Assembly (NCBI RefSeq): GCF_003025555.1
Contig: NZ_PYMH01000009.1
Span: 124,001-188,000, forward strand
DNA from: Photobacterium lutimaris
Lineage (GTDB): Bacteria; Pseudomonadota; Gammaproteobacteria; Enterobacterales; Vibrionaceae
DNA length: 64,000 nucleotides
Reading direction: 5' to 3'
The position numbers and the translations under genes are program-made. Position 1 is the stretch's first letter. The number at the start of each line of letters is the position of its first letter. This document shows, piece by piece, positions 24,581 through 32,708 of this stretch. The notes under the pieces were generated by a model that saw only the letters and a list, made by a program, of their open reading frames with translations, searched no databases and had not been told where the DNA came from.

Positions 24581-27500
24581 TTATCCCATATTGATAGAAC
24601 TCATGGCAAATTCGGCCGGAGTTTGGCCGCAGTAGGCCTTGAAACGGGTACTGAAGTAGGCCGGATCCCTGAAGCCGCAAGCAAGAGCAACATCAGATAT
24701 CTTATCGCCCTGCCTGAGCATCACCGTTGCCTGCTCAAAGCGAAACTGGGTAACATAGTCTTTGAATGACAACCCGAACTCTTGTTTGAAGCGCTGCTGA
24801 AATGTCCGCTCTGACATATACAGGGCTTTGGCTGCCGCAGAAGTGCCAAAGTCCGAATGGTGAAAGTGTTCCGACACTAACGACTGGACACTCCCCTGCC
24901 ATTCACTTCCCTGCCGCTCTTCAAACGCTGTTTTCTTTCCTAAGGCGGCTTGCTGATGCCTCAACAAATATTCAATCTCAGCTAACAGCGATTGAGCCTG
25001 TAATGGCTTCGTGAGTAATTTGTCAGCCCAACTTACAGGGTCGTGGTCATGTGCATTGCTCTTTGTTACCGCGCAAACTGCAACGATCACAGGCGAATGC
25101 TGGCCAAAGAAGTCATCCTTTAGCCCCTGAAGCAACTGCTCATCACTTGACTCAAGTACAGACTGATCAATTAGCACAACATCAGGCAATTGCTCATCGA
25201 GTAACATTAGATCCTCATAATCTCCGCGAGAATAAGTCACATGATAGTGTTCAGATAACAGGTTACCCCACTCACTATCAGCATCTTCCTCTTCACCGAT
25301 GATCATTATCCAGTCCGATAGTTCGTGCTCCGTTTTCTCCATTCGGTTAGGCAAGGATCTAGCCGCTAATGGCAGACGAATAATAAATTCACTTCCCACC
25401 CCTTGGTAACTGATGACCGAAATCGTCCCGTGGTAAGTCTCGACCAGTTGCTTGACAGTGCTCAGCCCCAGGCCAAAACCACCTTCGGCGCTATATTGAG
25501 GTTCTTCTTGATAATAGCTATCGAATAAACGAGCTTTGGTTTGCTCTGACATGCCACGCCCGGTATCACTGACCGAAATAACCAGCAGCGGCTCCTGAAC
25601 CCTCACATTGACGGTGATCCCCCCTTTACTATCCGTATATTTCATGGCATTGGACAATAAGTTACCTAGCATGATTTCGAGGTGGTAAGGAGCAAGGTCA
25701 ATACACGTTTCGGCTGAGGTATGATCTTCAAGACACAGGGCGATATGTTTTTTCTCTGCTTCGATTTGCCAACTCATACAGCAAGCCTGAATGATCGGGC
25801 CGACCAACTGCTCACACGTTTTCTTCGGTTCCACTAGCGCAAAAACATCGCGAGCCAGTAGCTGTTCGGTCACGTGCAAAGCATGAACAATATTCTTTTC
25901 AGCGATATCGATCTTGCTCGGGGCCTGACAATACGGCCGAAGATCTGACAATAAGCCAAGCGACAGCTGCAATGGGGTTCTCAACTCGTGGGAAAGGTGC
26001 GCCATAACATGCTGCCTGACATCCAATATTCGCTGCAGATGCACATTACTCGCATTGAGTTGCTTTTTCTGCAGCTCAATTTTGGCCGTTTTTTGGAACA
26101 CAGCCTGTTTGAGCTGTTGTGCTTGATCCCGAAACACCTTACTCCGCCAGTAGAAGAGCAGCAGCACCAGTAACAAGATCGACAAGACCACAAAGCCTAC
26201 CAGTGCCTGATAAACCCGCCAGGCAGATTGAACCGTGAATACGTAGCTCAACTCAACCCGATCGTCACCTGATGGCTTTACCCTGCGAACTTGCAACGTA
26301 TAGCGCCCAGCAGACAAGGTTCCAACCGATAGCAACGGTTGGGCTGCAATTTGCCACTCTCCAGCTTGCTCGTTTTCATCGACCAAGCGATATTGATACA
26401 ACACTGAATGTGACGGCATGGTCTCGAGCTTAAAGGCGATTGCCGCTCCATAGGGCAAGCGTCTAAGTTGACTCCAGGAATCTCCCAGCGGCCAAATATC
26501 ATCATCGACCCATACCGCGCTGAGTGACAATTTGGGCTCAACGGTATATTCGTCAAACAATGCCTCATCAGGAATGCTCAGTACCCCTTGTCGATATCCG
26601 AGCACCAGTGCATTCATGTCATCCTGCAAACAGCTACGCGAGCCCACATCATCAGGCACTAATCCACTGTCGAAGCCAAGGTGCTGTCTTAGATCCGCAT
26701 AATAGCTGACAAACGACAGCCCATTACTCGAGGAAAGCCACACCCCATTACTGCCACCAGCAAGGCAATATGGCCGAACGAGATCGGAAGACAGTTGGAC
26801 CTCTTGCAGCTTGAGCGGAGCCAGGCCCTGGGAGACTAGCAGCGCATAGTCCGTCGCCACCCACAACTGCCCCATTCGGTCTTCATAAATATCAATGATC
26901 CCACCCAGCTCGGTGGTACCCGGGACGAAATGAAGCATCCCAGCATCAAACTTGTACATACCATAGGTCGTGCCGACCCAAACCTGATATTCACTGTCTT
27001 CCACAATACTGGTGATCTGCTCACCGCCTACCGGATCCCTCAGCCAATGACTGCCAAAATGCATCCATTCCCTGAACTCCGGCCAATAACGGTACAGCCC
27101 GTTTTCGGCCCCGAGCCAAACCGAGCCAAAGTGATCCACCATAAGTCTATTTATTGTCTGGCTTGGTATATCTTGCGGCATACCGATACGCTGGATACGG
27201 GACTGCCCAACGTCATACAACGCCAACCCATTCTCGAGCAACATCCAAAGTCGGCCATTGGATAAAGTCAACTGCTTGATTGCGCCCAAATCAGGCGTAT
27301 GCTGGACAATATCAAGCATTGGCGAAAGCTCAAATAGGCCGTTATCGGTTGCTAGCCAATAATGACCATTTCTGGCATGGGCAATATCGGCAATCAACGT
27401 AGCATCTATCTGCCCTTCCTCTTTGCCTAGTCGCACCCGCTTTAGCCGGTGAGAGCCTACCGGTAACTGACTCATTCCTTTTGGCGTGGAGACCCATAGG

Positions 27501-28372
27501 TTCCCCTGTAGGTCTTGATGGAGATCCACCACTCGGCGGCCAGGCAGGGCATATTTATCGTAGTCAGAGGGCATGAAGTGCTGGTTTATCACCATGTCCA
27601 GCCCCATCAAATAGAGCCCCGAGGTACTACCTACCCACATACCTTCCGGCGTTGCTTGTAGGCTCAGTACCGCCTTGTCGCCACCGAGAGAATGCAACGA
27701 GCCATCCTTGCCTTTCACTACCCCTCCCCGCGTACCAAACCACAGCTCACCCTGTAAATCTTGCTCCACAGCCGTTACATGGTGATCATCGAGTATTTTC
27801 GTAGGGGGTAAATCCGGTGACAAGTATTCATAGACCCCCTGCTGAGCGGCAACATACAGGTGATTACCGGCCGCATGTAAGCCTGATAGCTTTATCGGGT
27901 GGGGAAAAGGCAAGAATTGTGCATTCGGCTCATCCTCCGAAAGACGATACACCCCCCGGCGATTGGCAAACCAGGCGGCATTTTCCAGCTGAATCACCGA
28001 CTCAATAGGGATCAGGCTAATATTGTGCCTTTCCAGCAGGGCAAGTTCGGGAGAATAGGAGTAGGCATGGCTATCTTTGACCAGCCACAGTGTTTTATTC
28101 ACCACGGCCATATCGGTCACACCAGTGATAGGCTTGCCCTCTCTGTCGAGCGCAGGCTTGAGATTCGAGCCATCATAAAATTGCAGTTGGCCGCGAATAT
28201 CCACCAGCCACAGGCCCTTATTGGCGTCATTGATCATTTTACGAACGGACAGTGTCGTTGGCCCATTGAGTTCTGACATTGAACGGAAGAGGTAATTCGA
28301 GGCAAAGGCTGACGCCGAATTAGCCAGTCCCATGACCAAGATAAAGGTCACAAGTAATAATCGTCTGTCCAT
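24581..28372 (-). CDS. Hybrid two-component regulator: beta-propeller sensor, kinase, receiver, AraC output
   Basis: One-piece sensor and transcription factor of 1263 residues. Order: signal peptide (1-24, cut near SASA-FASN); a periplasmic two-propeller region with many GxLWxGTxxGL-type repeats (about 30-620, e.g. LWFGTRGGV, VWLGAENGLYRY, VWVGTTYGMYKF); a Y_Y_Y domain (about 640-715); one membrane helix (723-742); HisKA with phospho-acceptor H795 in MAHLSHELRTPLQ; HATPase with NLLSNAMKYTD and GFGLGLS; a receiver (about 1021-1139, phospho-acceptor D1069, K in LLTKPL); and an AraC-type double HTH (about 1155-1263). I start it at the ATG at 28372; the earlier TTG at 28405 is upstream of the signal peptide. 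No polysaccharide or transporter locus is adjacent, so its inducer and targets are unknown. Confidence 0.92.
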   Translation of the reverse strand: MDRRLLLVTFILVMGLANSASAFASNYLFRSMSELNGPTTLSVRKMINDANKGLWLVDIRGQLQFYDGSNLKPALDREGKPITGVTDMAVVNKTLWLVKDSHAYSYSPELALLERHNISLIPIESVIQLENAAWFANRRGVYRLSEDEPNAQFLPFPHPIKLSGLHAAGNHLYVAAQQGVYEYLSPDLPPTKILDDHHVTAVEQDLQGELWFGTRGGVVKGKDGSLHSLGGDKAVLSLQATPEGMWVGSTSGLYLMGLDMVINQHFMPSDYDKYALPGRRVVDLHQDLQGNLWVSTPKGMSQLPVGSHRLKRVRLGKEEGQIDATLIADIAHARNGHYWLATDNGLFELSPMLDIVQHTPDLGAIKQLTLSNGRLWMLLENGLALYDVGQSRIQRIGMPQDIPSQTINRLMVDHFGSVWLGAENGLYRYWPEFREWMHFGSHWLRDPVGGEQITSIVEDSEYQVWVGTTYGMYKFDAGMLHFVPGTTELGGIIDIYEDRMGQLWVATDYALLVSQGLAPLKLQEVQLSSDLVRPYCLAGGSNGVWLSSSNGLSFVSYYADLRQHLGFDSGLVPDDVGSRSCLQDDMNALVLGYRQGVLSIPDEALFDEYTVEPKLSLSAVWVDDDIWPLGDSWSQLRRLPYGAAIAFKLETMPSHSVLYQYRLVDENEQAGEWQIAAQPLLSVGTLSAGRYTLQVRRVKPSGDDRVELSYVFTVQSAWRVYQALVGFVVLSILLLVLLLFYWRSKVFRDQAQQLKQAVFQKTAKIELQKKQLNASNVHLQRILDVRQHVMAHLSHELRTPLQLSLGLLSDLRPYCQAPSKIDIAEKNIVHALHVTEQLLARDVFALVEPKKTCEQLVGPIIQACCMSWQIEAEKKHIALCLEDHTSAETCIDLAPYHLEIMLGNLLSNAMKYTDSKGGITVNVRVQEPLLVISVSDTGRGMSEQTKARLFDSYYQEEPQYSAEGGFGLGLSTVKQLVETYHGTISVISYQGVGSEFIIRLPLAARSLPNRMEKTEHELSDWIMIIGEEEDADSEWGNLLSEHYHVTYSRGDYEDLMLLDEQLPDVVLIDQSVLESSDEQLLQGLKDDFFGQHSPVIVAVCAVTKSNAHDHDPVSWADKLLTKPLQAQSLLAEIEYLLRHQQAALGKKTAFEERQGSEWQGSVQSLVSEHFHHSDFGTSAAAKALYMSERTFQQRFKQEFGLSFKDYVTQFRFEQATVMLRQGDKISDVALACGFRDPAYFSTRFKAYCGQTPAEFAMSSINMG

Positions 28373-28473
28373 AACAGCGTAAATAAAATCCCAACCCCAA
28401 AACAATCGCGCTTATTATGCAGTATTGACCGTTTGAATATAAGCGGGCATTTATAAAATGAGGCAGAATGCAT

Positions 28474-28499
28474 AAAAAAACGCACCTCAGTGCGTTTTG
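28474..28499 (-). terminator. Terminator of znuA
   Basis: Minus-strand stem AAAACGCAC/GTGCGTTTT with loop TGAG and a T7 tail. It separates znuA from the hybrid regulator gene, which therefore needs its own promoter between about 28375 and 28470. Confidence 0.88.
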
Positions 28500-28610
28500 T
28501 TATCATTCTCATACCATAAAGCGTTGGAAAAAAAACGTATATACTTTTTAAAAGGGAATACCATTCCAGCAAACCTTCGCCTTACATTGAATGAGCTGGC
28601 CCCCCCCTTA

Positions 28611-28639
28611 ATCCTGCACGGTGAGGTAACTTGGGTATA
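28611..28639. repeat. Half copy of the TATAC-CAAGT dispersed repeat
   Basis: Read on the minus strand it starts TATACCCAAGTTACCTCAC, resembling TATATCCAAGTAACTCAAG at 20802. It lies directly after the znuA stop codon at 28641. Confidence 0.5.
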
Positions 28640-28640
28640 C

Positions 28641-29672
28641 TTATTTCAGGCATTGGCTAAAACTATGGCCTAGCGTATGAAGAAACTCGACATAGCTACC
28701 ATCACCATAGGCAATATCCGCCCCCATAGGATCCAACGTACCAATACTGACCCCAGTCCCCCTTACAACACTGTCAACCACAGCAGGAGAGAACTGAGGC
28801 TCACTGAACACACAGTGCGCATGCTGATCTTTGAGTGAATTACGAATTGAGATCAACGTTTTGGCACCTGGTCGGCGATCAGGTTCAACCGTGAAGTGGC
28901 CAAGGTTATTCAGGCCAAACTGCTCTTCGAAATAGCCATAGCCATCATGGAAAACGAAGTACCCTCGATCAGCAACCGGTGCCAATGTCTGTTCAAGAGA
29001 CACCATTGCCGCTTTCACTTCATGACTAAAATTCACGAGGTTTGCTTTGAATTTCTCTTCATGGGCTGGGTCAAGTTCTGCCAGTTTATCGGCAATCACT
29101 TGCGCAGCTTGGATTGCCTGCTCAGGACCTAACCAAAAGTGAGGATCGATACCATCGTGGCTGTGGCCATGGTGGTCATCATGCCCATGCTTGTCGTGAT
29201 CATGGCCTTCATGCTCATCATGCCCGTGCTTGTCGTGATCATGGCCTTCATGCTCATCATGTCCGTGCTTGTCGTGATCATGGTCTTCATGCTCATCATG
29301 TCCGTGCTTATCGTGATTATGGCCTTCCTGAACATCACCATAGTGGCGGAAATCAATACTGTGCTGTGACGTCAATGTCAGTGTATTTTCGTTACCGTCC
29401 AGCACTCTCGTCAAAAACTGCTCCAACTCGGGGCCAACCCAAATCACCAAGTCAGCATCGTTGAGTTTGCGAGCATCCGAAGGGCGCAGTGCGTAATCAT
29501 GGGGTGATGCGCCTGCTGGCAACAGCGTTTCAATCGACGTTACTCCCTGGGTCAACTCCTGAACAATCATGGTGACTGGCTTCACGGTCGACACCACTTT
29601 CAGATCTTGAGCATAAACTGAAGGTGCACACAACAAGCCCAGCGTGCTACAGGTAAAGAGTAAACGGCGCAT
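28641..29672 (-). CDS. znuA: Zinc ABC transporter substrate-binding protein ZnuA
   Basis: Periplasmic high-affinity Zn2+ receptor of 343 residues. The signal peptide ends near SVYA-QDL (21). Zinc ligands of the A-1 cluster family are visible: H58 in SPHDYALRPSDA, H178 in DPHFWLGP and the histidine in YFVFHDGYGYFEEQFG. Between the first two, residues 118-169 form a histidine/aspartate-rich loop built of four 13-residue repeats (HDKHGHDEHEG-type), thought in this family to gather zinc for the binding cleft. It is divergent from znuCB across a Zur operator and ends at a terminator at 28474-28499. Confidence 0.97.
   Translation of the reverse strand: MRRLLFTCSTLGLLCAPSVYAQDLKVVSTVKPVTMIVQELTQGVTSIETLLPAGASPHDYALRPSDARKLNDADLVIWVGPELEQFLTRVLDGNENTLTLTSQHSIDFRHYGDVQEGHNHDKHGHDEHEDHDHDKHGHDEHEGHDHDKHGHDEHEGHDHDKHGHDDHHGHSHDGIDPHFWLGPEQAIQAAQVIADKLAELDPAHEEKFKANLVNFSHEVKAAMVSLEQTLAPVADRGYFVFHDGYGYFEEQFGLNNLGHFTVEPDRRPGAKTLISIRNSLKDQHAHCVFSEPQFSPAVVDSVVRGTGVSIGTLDPMGADIAYGDGSYVEFLHTLGHSFSQCLK
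29173..29328. repeat. Four tandem 39-bp repeats inside znuA
   Basis: Copies at 29173-29211, 29212-29250, 29251-29289 and 29290-29328 differ by only a few bases (for example CCCATG, CCCGTG, TCCGTG). Each encodes one 13-residue His/Asp-rich block. Near identity points to recent expansion or ongoing homogenisation. Confidence 0.93.
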
Positions 29673-29704
29673 ATAAGTTTCCCTGAATAATTCTTGATTA
29701 CAAC

Positions 29705-29747
29705 ATTTGCCAAAGATGTTATATTATAACATCTCACTTTGGCAAAT
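29705..29747. promoter_or_regulatory. Zur operator between znuA and znuC
   Basis: The core GATGTTATA-T-TATAACATC (29715-29733) is a perfect 19-bp palindrome that matches the gammaproteobacterial Zur consensus (TGTTATA...TATAACA). It is nested in a second inverted repeat, ATTTGCCAAAG (29705-29715) and CTTTGGCAAAT (29737-29747). A single site could control both divergent transcripts. Confidence 0.85.
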
Positions 29748-29765
29748 ACCTTAAGCAAGAAATAT

Positions 29766-30551
29766 ATGACCTCCTTAGTTGAATTACAGTCGGTCACAGT
29801 CACGTACTCGGAAAAGCATGTGCTGGATCAGGTTTCCCTAAAGCTAGAACGGAAACAGATCACGACCCTGATCGGCCCAAATGGTGCCGGCAAGTCGACC
29901 CTTGTCAAAGTCATCACAGGTTTGACCAAGCCAACAGTAGGGAACATTATTCGTCAGAAAGGACTTCGTATTGGTTATGTGCCGCAAAAGTTGGCACTCA
30001 ACAACACACTGCCGCTTAGCGTCGATCGGTTCATGCGCTTAGCCGGCCGTTACAAAGAAGCCCAGCGCATAGAGGCACTTGAACTCGTCAGCGGCAAGCA
30101 TCTGCACCATAGCAATATGCACTCGCTATCCGGTGGTGAGATGCAGCGCGTACTGCTCGCAAGGGCGTTGCTGCAAAAACCAGACTTGCTGGTGCTCGAT
30201 GAGCCCGTGCAAGGGGTGGATGTCAATGGCCAGCTAGAGCTATACAGCCTGATCCAGGCGCTGCGTGACAAGCTCAACTGCGCCATATTGATGGTCTCGC
30301 ACGACTTACACTTGGTAATGGCAAAAACCGACCATGTCATCTGCCTACACCATCATATTTGCTGCTCTGGCGAACCAGAGGCGATCACCAGTCATCCATC
30401 GTATGTCGCACTCTTCGGCCGACATCAGTGTGAACAACTGGCACTTTACCAGCACCACCATAACCATGAGCATGATTTATCTGGCAACCCAGTCGGTCCC
30501 TGCCAGCATGAACACCAGCATTCAGAACAACAAGAGATAAACAATGCTTGA
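29766..30551 (+). CDS. znuC: Zinc ABC transporter ATP-binding protein ZnuC
   Basis: ATPase of the ZnuABC importer, 261 residues from the ATG at 29766 (MTSLVELQSVTVTYSEKHVL). A TTG at 29739 in the operator is rejected. Walker A GPNGAGKST, ABC signature LSGGEMQRVLLARALL, Walker B LLVLDEP and the H-loop MVSHDLH are all present. The C-terminal tail is histidine-rich (YQHHHNHEHD...CQHEHQHSEQ), as in other ZnuC proteins, and may bind zinc. It overlaps znuB by 8 bases. Confidence 0.96.
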   Translation: MTSLVELQSVTVTYSEKHVLDQVSLKLERKQITTLIGPNGAGKSTLVKVITGLTKPTVGNIIRQKGLRIGYVPQKLALNNTLPLSVDRFMRLAGRYKEAQRIEALELVSGKHLHHSNMHSLSGGEMQRVLLARALLQKPDLLVLDEPVQGVDVNGQLELYSLIQALRDKLNCAILMVSHDLHLVMAKTDHVICLHHHICCSGEPEAITSHPSYVALFGRHQCEQLALYQHHHNHEHDLSGNPVGPCQHEHQHSEQQEINNA

Positions 30552-31329
30552 TTTATTGCTTCCCGCATTGATTGCGGGCATTGGCATCGCCATCCTTGCC
30601 GGCCCGCTAGGCTCCTTTGTCGTTTGGCGCAAAATGGCCTATTTCGGTGACACCTTATCCCATGCTTCACTATTGGGTATTGCGCTTGGATTCTTGTTCA
30701 ACATCAACCTCAATCTTGCCCTGCTCATATGCTGTCTTGCCTTAGCGGTGATTCTTGTTGGCCTGCAAAAACAAAAATATGTCGCTACCGACACTCTGCT
30801 AGGCATACTTGCACACAGTGCACTTTCACTTGGCTTGGTGGCGGTCAGTTTCCTCGATCATGTCCGAATCGACCTGATGTCTTATTTATTTGGCGACTTG
30901 CTCGCTGTCACCCCTTCAGATCTGCTTTGGATCTACGGGGGAGGTGCGATTGTGATGGCCATGCTGATCACTTTATGGCGACCATTGCTATCAATGACGA
31001 TCAATGAAGAGTTGGCACAAGTCGAAGGGGTTAATGTCGATTTAATGCGCCTACTGCTGATGATCATGGTGGGTATGGTTATTGCTGTGGCGATGAAGTT
31101 TGTCGGCGCGTTGATCATAACCTCTCTTCTGATCATCCCAGCAGCAACAGCTCGCAAATTCTCTCGCAGCCCTGAAACGATGGCAGTACTGGCATCGGTA
31201 CTCGGTATCATTGCAGTTATGTGCGGGTTAGCCATGTCGTGGCATTATGATACCCCAGCAGGGCCTTCGGTCGTGGTATCGGCAGCTGCCCTGTTCATGA
31301 TTAGTCAATTCAAACGTACCGAAGCCTAG
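30544..31329 (+). CDS. znuB: Zinc ABC transporter permease ZnuB
   Basis: Inner-membrane permease of 261 residues with about eight hydrophobic segments, of the ABC-3 (Mn/Zn) family. It shows MAYFGDTLSHASLLGIALGF near the start and VGALIITSLLIIPAATARKFS in the second half, the family's conserved cores. It is coupled to znuC by overlap and followed by the hairpin at 31346-31373. Confidence 0.96.
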   Translation: MLDLLLPALIAGIGIAILAGPLGSFVVWRKMAYFGDTLSHASLLGIALGFLFNINLNLALLICCLALAVILVGLQKQKYVATDTLLGILAHSALSLGLVAVSFLDHVRIDLMSYLFGDLLAVTPSDLLWIYGGGAIVMAMLITLWRPLLSMTINEELAQVEGVNVDLMRLLLMIMVGMVIAVAMKFVGALIITSLLIIPAATARKFSRSPETMAVLASVLGIIAVMCGLAMSWHYDTPAGPSVVVSAAALFMISQFKRTEA

Positions 31330-31345
31330 TCAGTCATAGCCAATA

Positions 31346-31373
31346 AAAACAGCAGGCGCAACGCCTGCTGTTT
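31346..31373. terminator. Terminator between znuB and the small periplasmic gene
   Basis: Perfect stem AAACAGCAGGCG/CGCCTGCTGTTT. The T-run is better on the minus strand (TTTTTATT), serving the gene that ends at 31416, but the hairpin probably stops znuCB too. Confidence 0.8.
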
Positions 31374-31415
31374 CGCAATTCTTCCCTCTGTAGATCAAAC
31401 CGCTACCCAAACCTG

Positions 31416-31724
31416 TTAATTGAATAAGCTGCGGTGACGGTTGTTACAGGTACTCTTTACCTGCATGGCAGTGCGCAGATGCTTGGTCTGCGGCAGATAA
31501 GCCAATAAGCAGTGGAAATAAGCCTGATCCTTGTCCGACAGCATAAAGTTGTCAATATATAGCCGGTGGCAGGCATTGGTCATCAAGTTGGCTGCGGTGC
31601 CATTTTCCGCCAGAGAGACGTGCTCAAGAATGCAGGTTTCATAACTTTCCTTGTCTTCTTTAGCCAAGCTCGGCTCAGAGCTTATAGCGACAAACAGCAG
31701 CAAGGTTAACTTATTCACTTTCAA
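31416..31724 (-). CDS. Small cysteine-containing periplasmic protein
   Basis: Protein of 102 residues with a signal peptide (MKVNKLTLLLFVAISSEPSLA, cut near 21). The mature part has four cysteines (C31, C52, C72, C93), enough for two disulphides, in a helical pattern YETCILEHV...LMTNACHRLY. This recalls small exported proteins of unknown function found in other proteobacteria, but I cannot name a family. It stands between znuB and sucD with its own terminator. No function is proposed. Confidence 0.7.
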   Translation of the reverse strand: MKVNKLTLLLFVAISSEPSLAKEDKESYETCILEHVSLAENGTAANLMTNACHRLYIDNFMLSDKDQAYFHCLLAYLPQTKHLRTAMQVKSTCNNRHRSLFN

Positions 31725-31785
31725 ACCTCTGTACCACTAACCTTTCTTAAGCATATACTCAGGTTACTGTCAGGAGCACAGCTAT

Positions 31786-31811
31786 AAAAAAACCCGCCGA
31801 TTGGCGGGTTT
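31786..31811 (-). terminator. Terminator of the sdh-suc operon
   Basis: Stem AAACCCGCC/GGCGGGTTT with a T6 tail on the minus strand, 25 bases after the sucD stop. Confidence 0.92.
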
Positions 31812-31835
31812 ACTATCTGACATTGGCAGTATCGC

Positions 31836-32708
31836 TTACCAGCCTGTCACTTCGCGCAGTGCTTTACCGATATCTGCAAGACTCTTCACGGTTTTCACGC
31901 CAGCTGCTTCCAGTGCTTGGAACTTATCTTCAGCCGTACCTTTACCGCCAGAGATAATCGCACCAGCGTGGCCCATACGCTTACCCGGAGGCGCAGTCAC
32001 ACCGGCAATATAAGACACTACCGGCTTACTGACGTTCTCTTTAATGTAGGCCGCCGCTTCTTCCTCAGCGGTACCGCCGATCTCACCGATCATCACGATA
32101 GCTTCAGTTGCTGGATCTTTCTCGAATAGCTCAAGCACATCAATGAAGTTCGAACCTGGGATTGGGTCACCACCGATGCCAACACAGGTCGACTGGCCGA
32201 AGCCTTCGTCTGTGGTCTGCTTAACAGCTTCATAAGTCAGCGTACCCGAACGGGACACGATACCCACTTTACCCGCTTTGTGGATATGGCCTGGCATGAT
32301 ACCGATCTTACACTCATCCGGCGTGATCACACCCGGACAGTTAGGACCAATCATACGCACACCAGCTTCATCAAGGCGAACTTTGACATCAAGCATATCT
32401 AACGTTGGAATGCCTTCTGTGATTGTTACAATCAGCTCGATACCGGCATCAATTGCTTCAAGGATCGCATCTTTACAGAAAGGAGCAGGTACATAGATAA
32501 CAGTAGCGGTTGCACCTGTGGCTTCAACAGCTTCACGAACAGTATTGAATACCGGTAGGCCTAGGTGCTTAGTACCACCTTTACCAGGAGACACGCCACC
32601 GACCATCTGCGTTCCGTACTCAATCGCTTGCTCTGAGTGGAATGTACCCTGCCCGCCAGTGAAGCCCTGACAGATCACCTTGGTATCTTTATTAATTAGT
32701 ACAGACAT
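31836..32708 (-). CDS. sucD: Succinyl-CoA synthetase alpha subunit
   Basis: With SucC converts succinyl-CoA to succinate while making ATP or GTP in the TCA cycle. The 290-residue protein has the CoA-binding N-terminal domain (QGFTGGQGTFHSEQAIEYGT) and the active-site phosphohistidine in RMGHAGAI near residue 246. Its ATG overlaps the sucC stop by one base (TAATG). Last gene of the TCA operon. Confidence 0.98.
   Translation of the reverse strand: MSVLINKDTKVICQGFTGGQGTFHSEQAIEYGTQMVGGVSPGKGGTKHLGLPVFNTVREAVEATGATATVIYVPAPFCKDAILEAIDAGIELIVTITEGIPTLDMLDVKVRLDEAGVRMIGPNCPGVITPDECKIGIMPGHIHKAGKVGIVSRSGTLTYEAVKQTTDEGFGQSTCVGIGGDPIPGSNFIDVLELFEKDPATEAIVMIGEIGGTAEEEAAAYIKENVSKPVVSYIAGVTAPPGKRMGHAGAIISGGKGTAEDKFQALEAAGVKTVKSLADIGKALREVTGW

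Noticed and set aside
24476..24769. Plus-strand 97-codon ORF starting MNLLAMWRDITGG
   Set aside because: Most of it is antisense to the AraC domain of the hybrid regulator and the frame crosses the strong terminator at 24549-24578. At best its first codons belong to the candidate small transcript.
29114..29464. Plus-strand ORF rich in Ala, His and Arg opposite the znuA repeats
   Set aside because: It is the antisense reading of the 39-bp repeats. The length comes from the repeat composition, not from coding.
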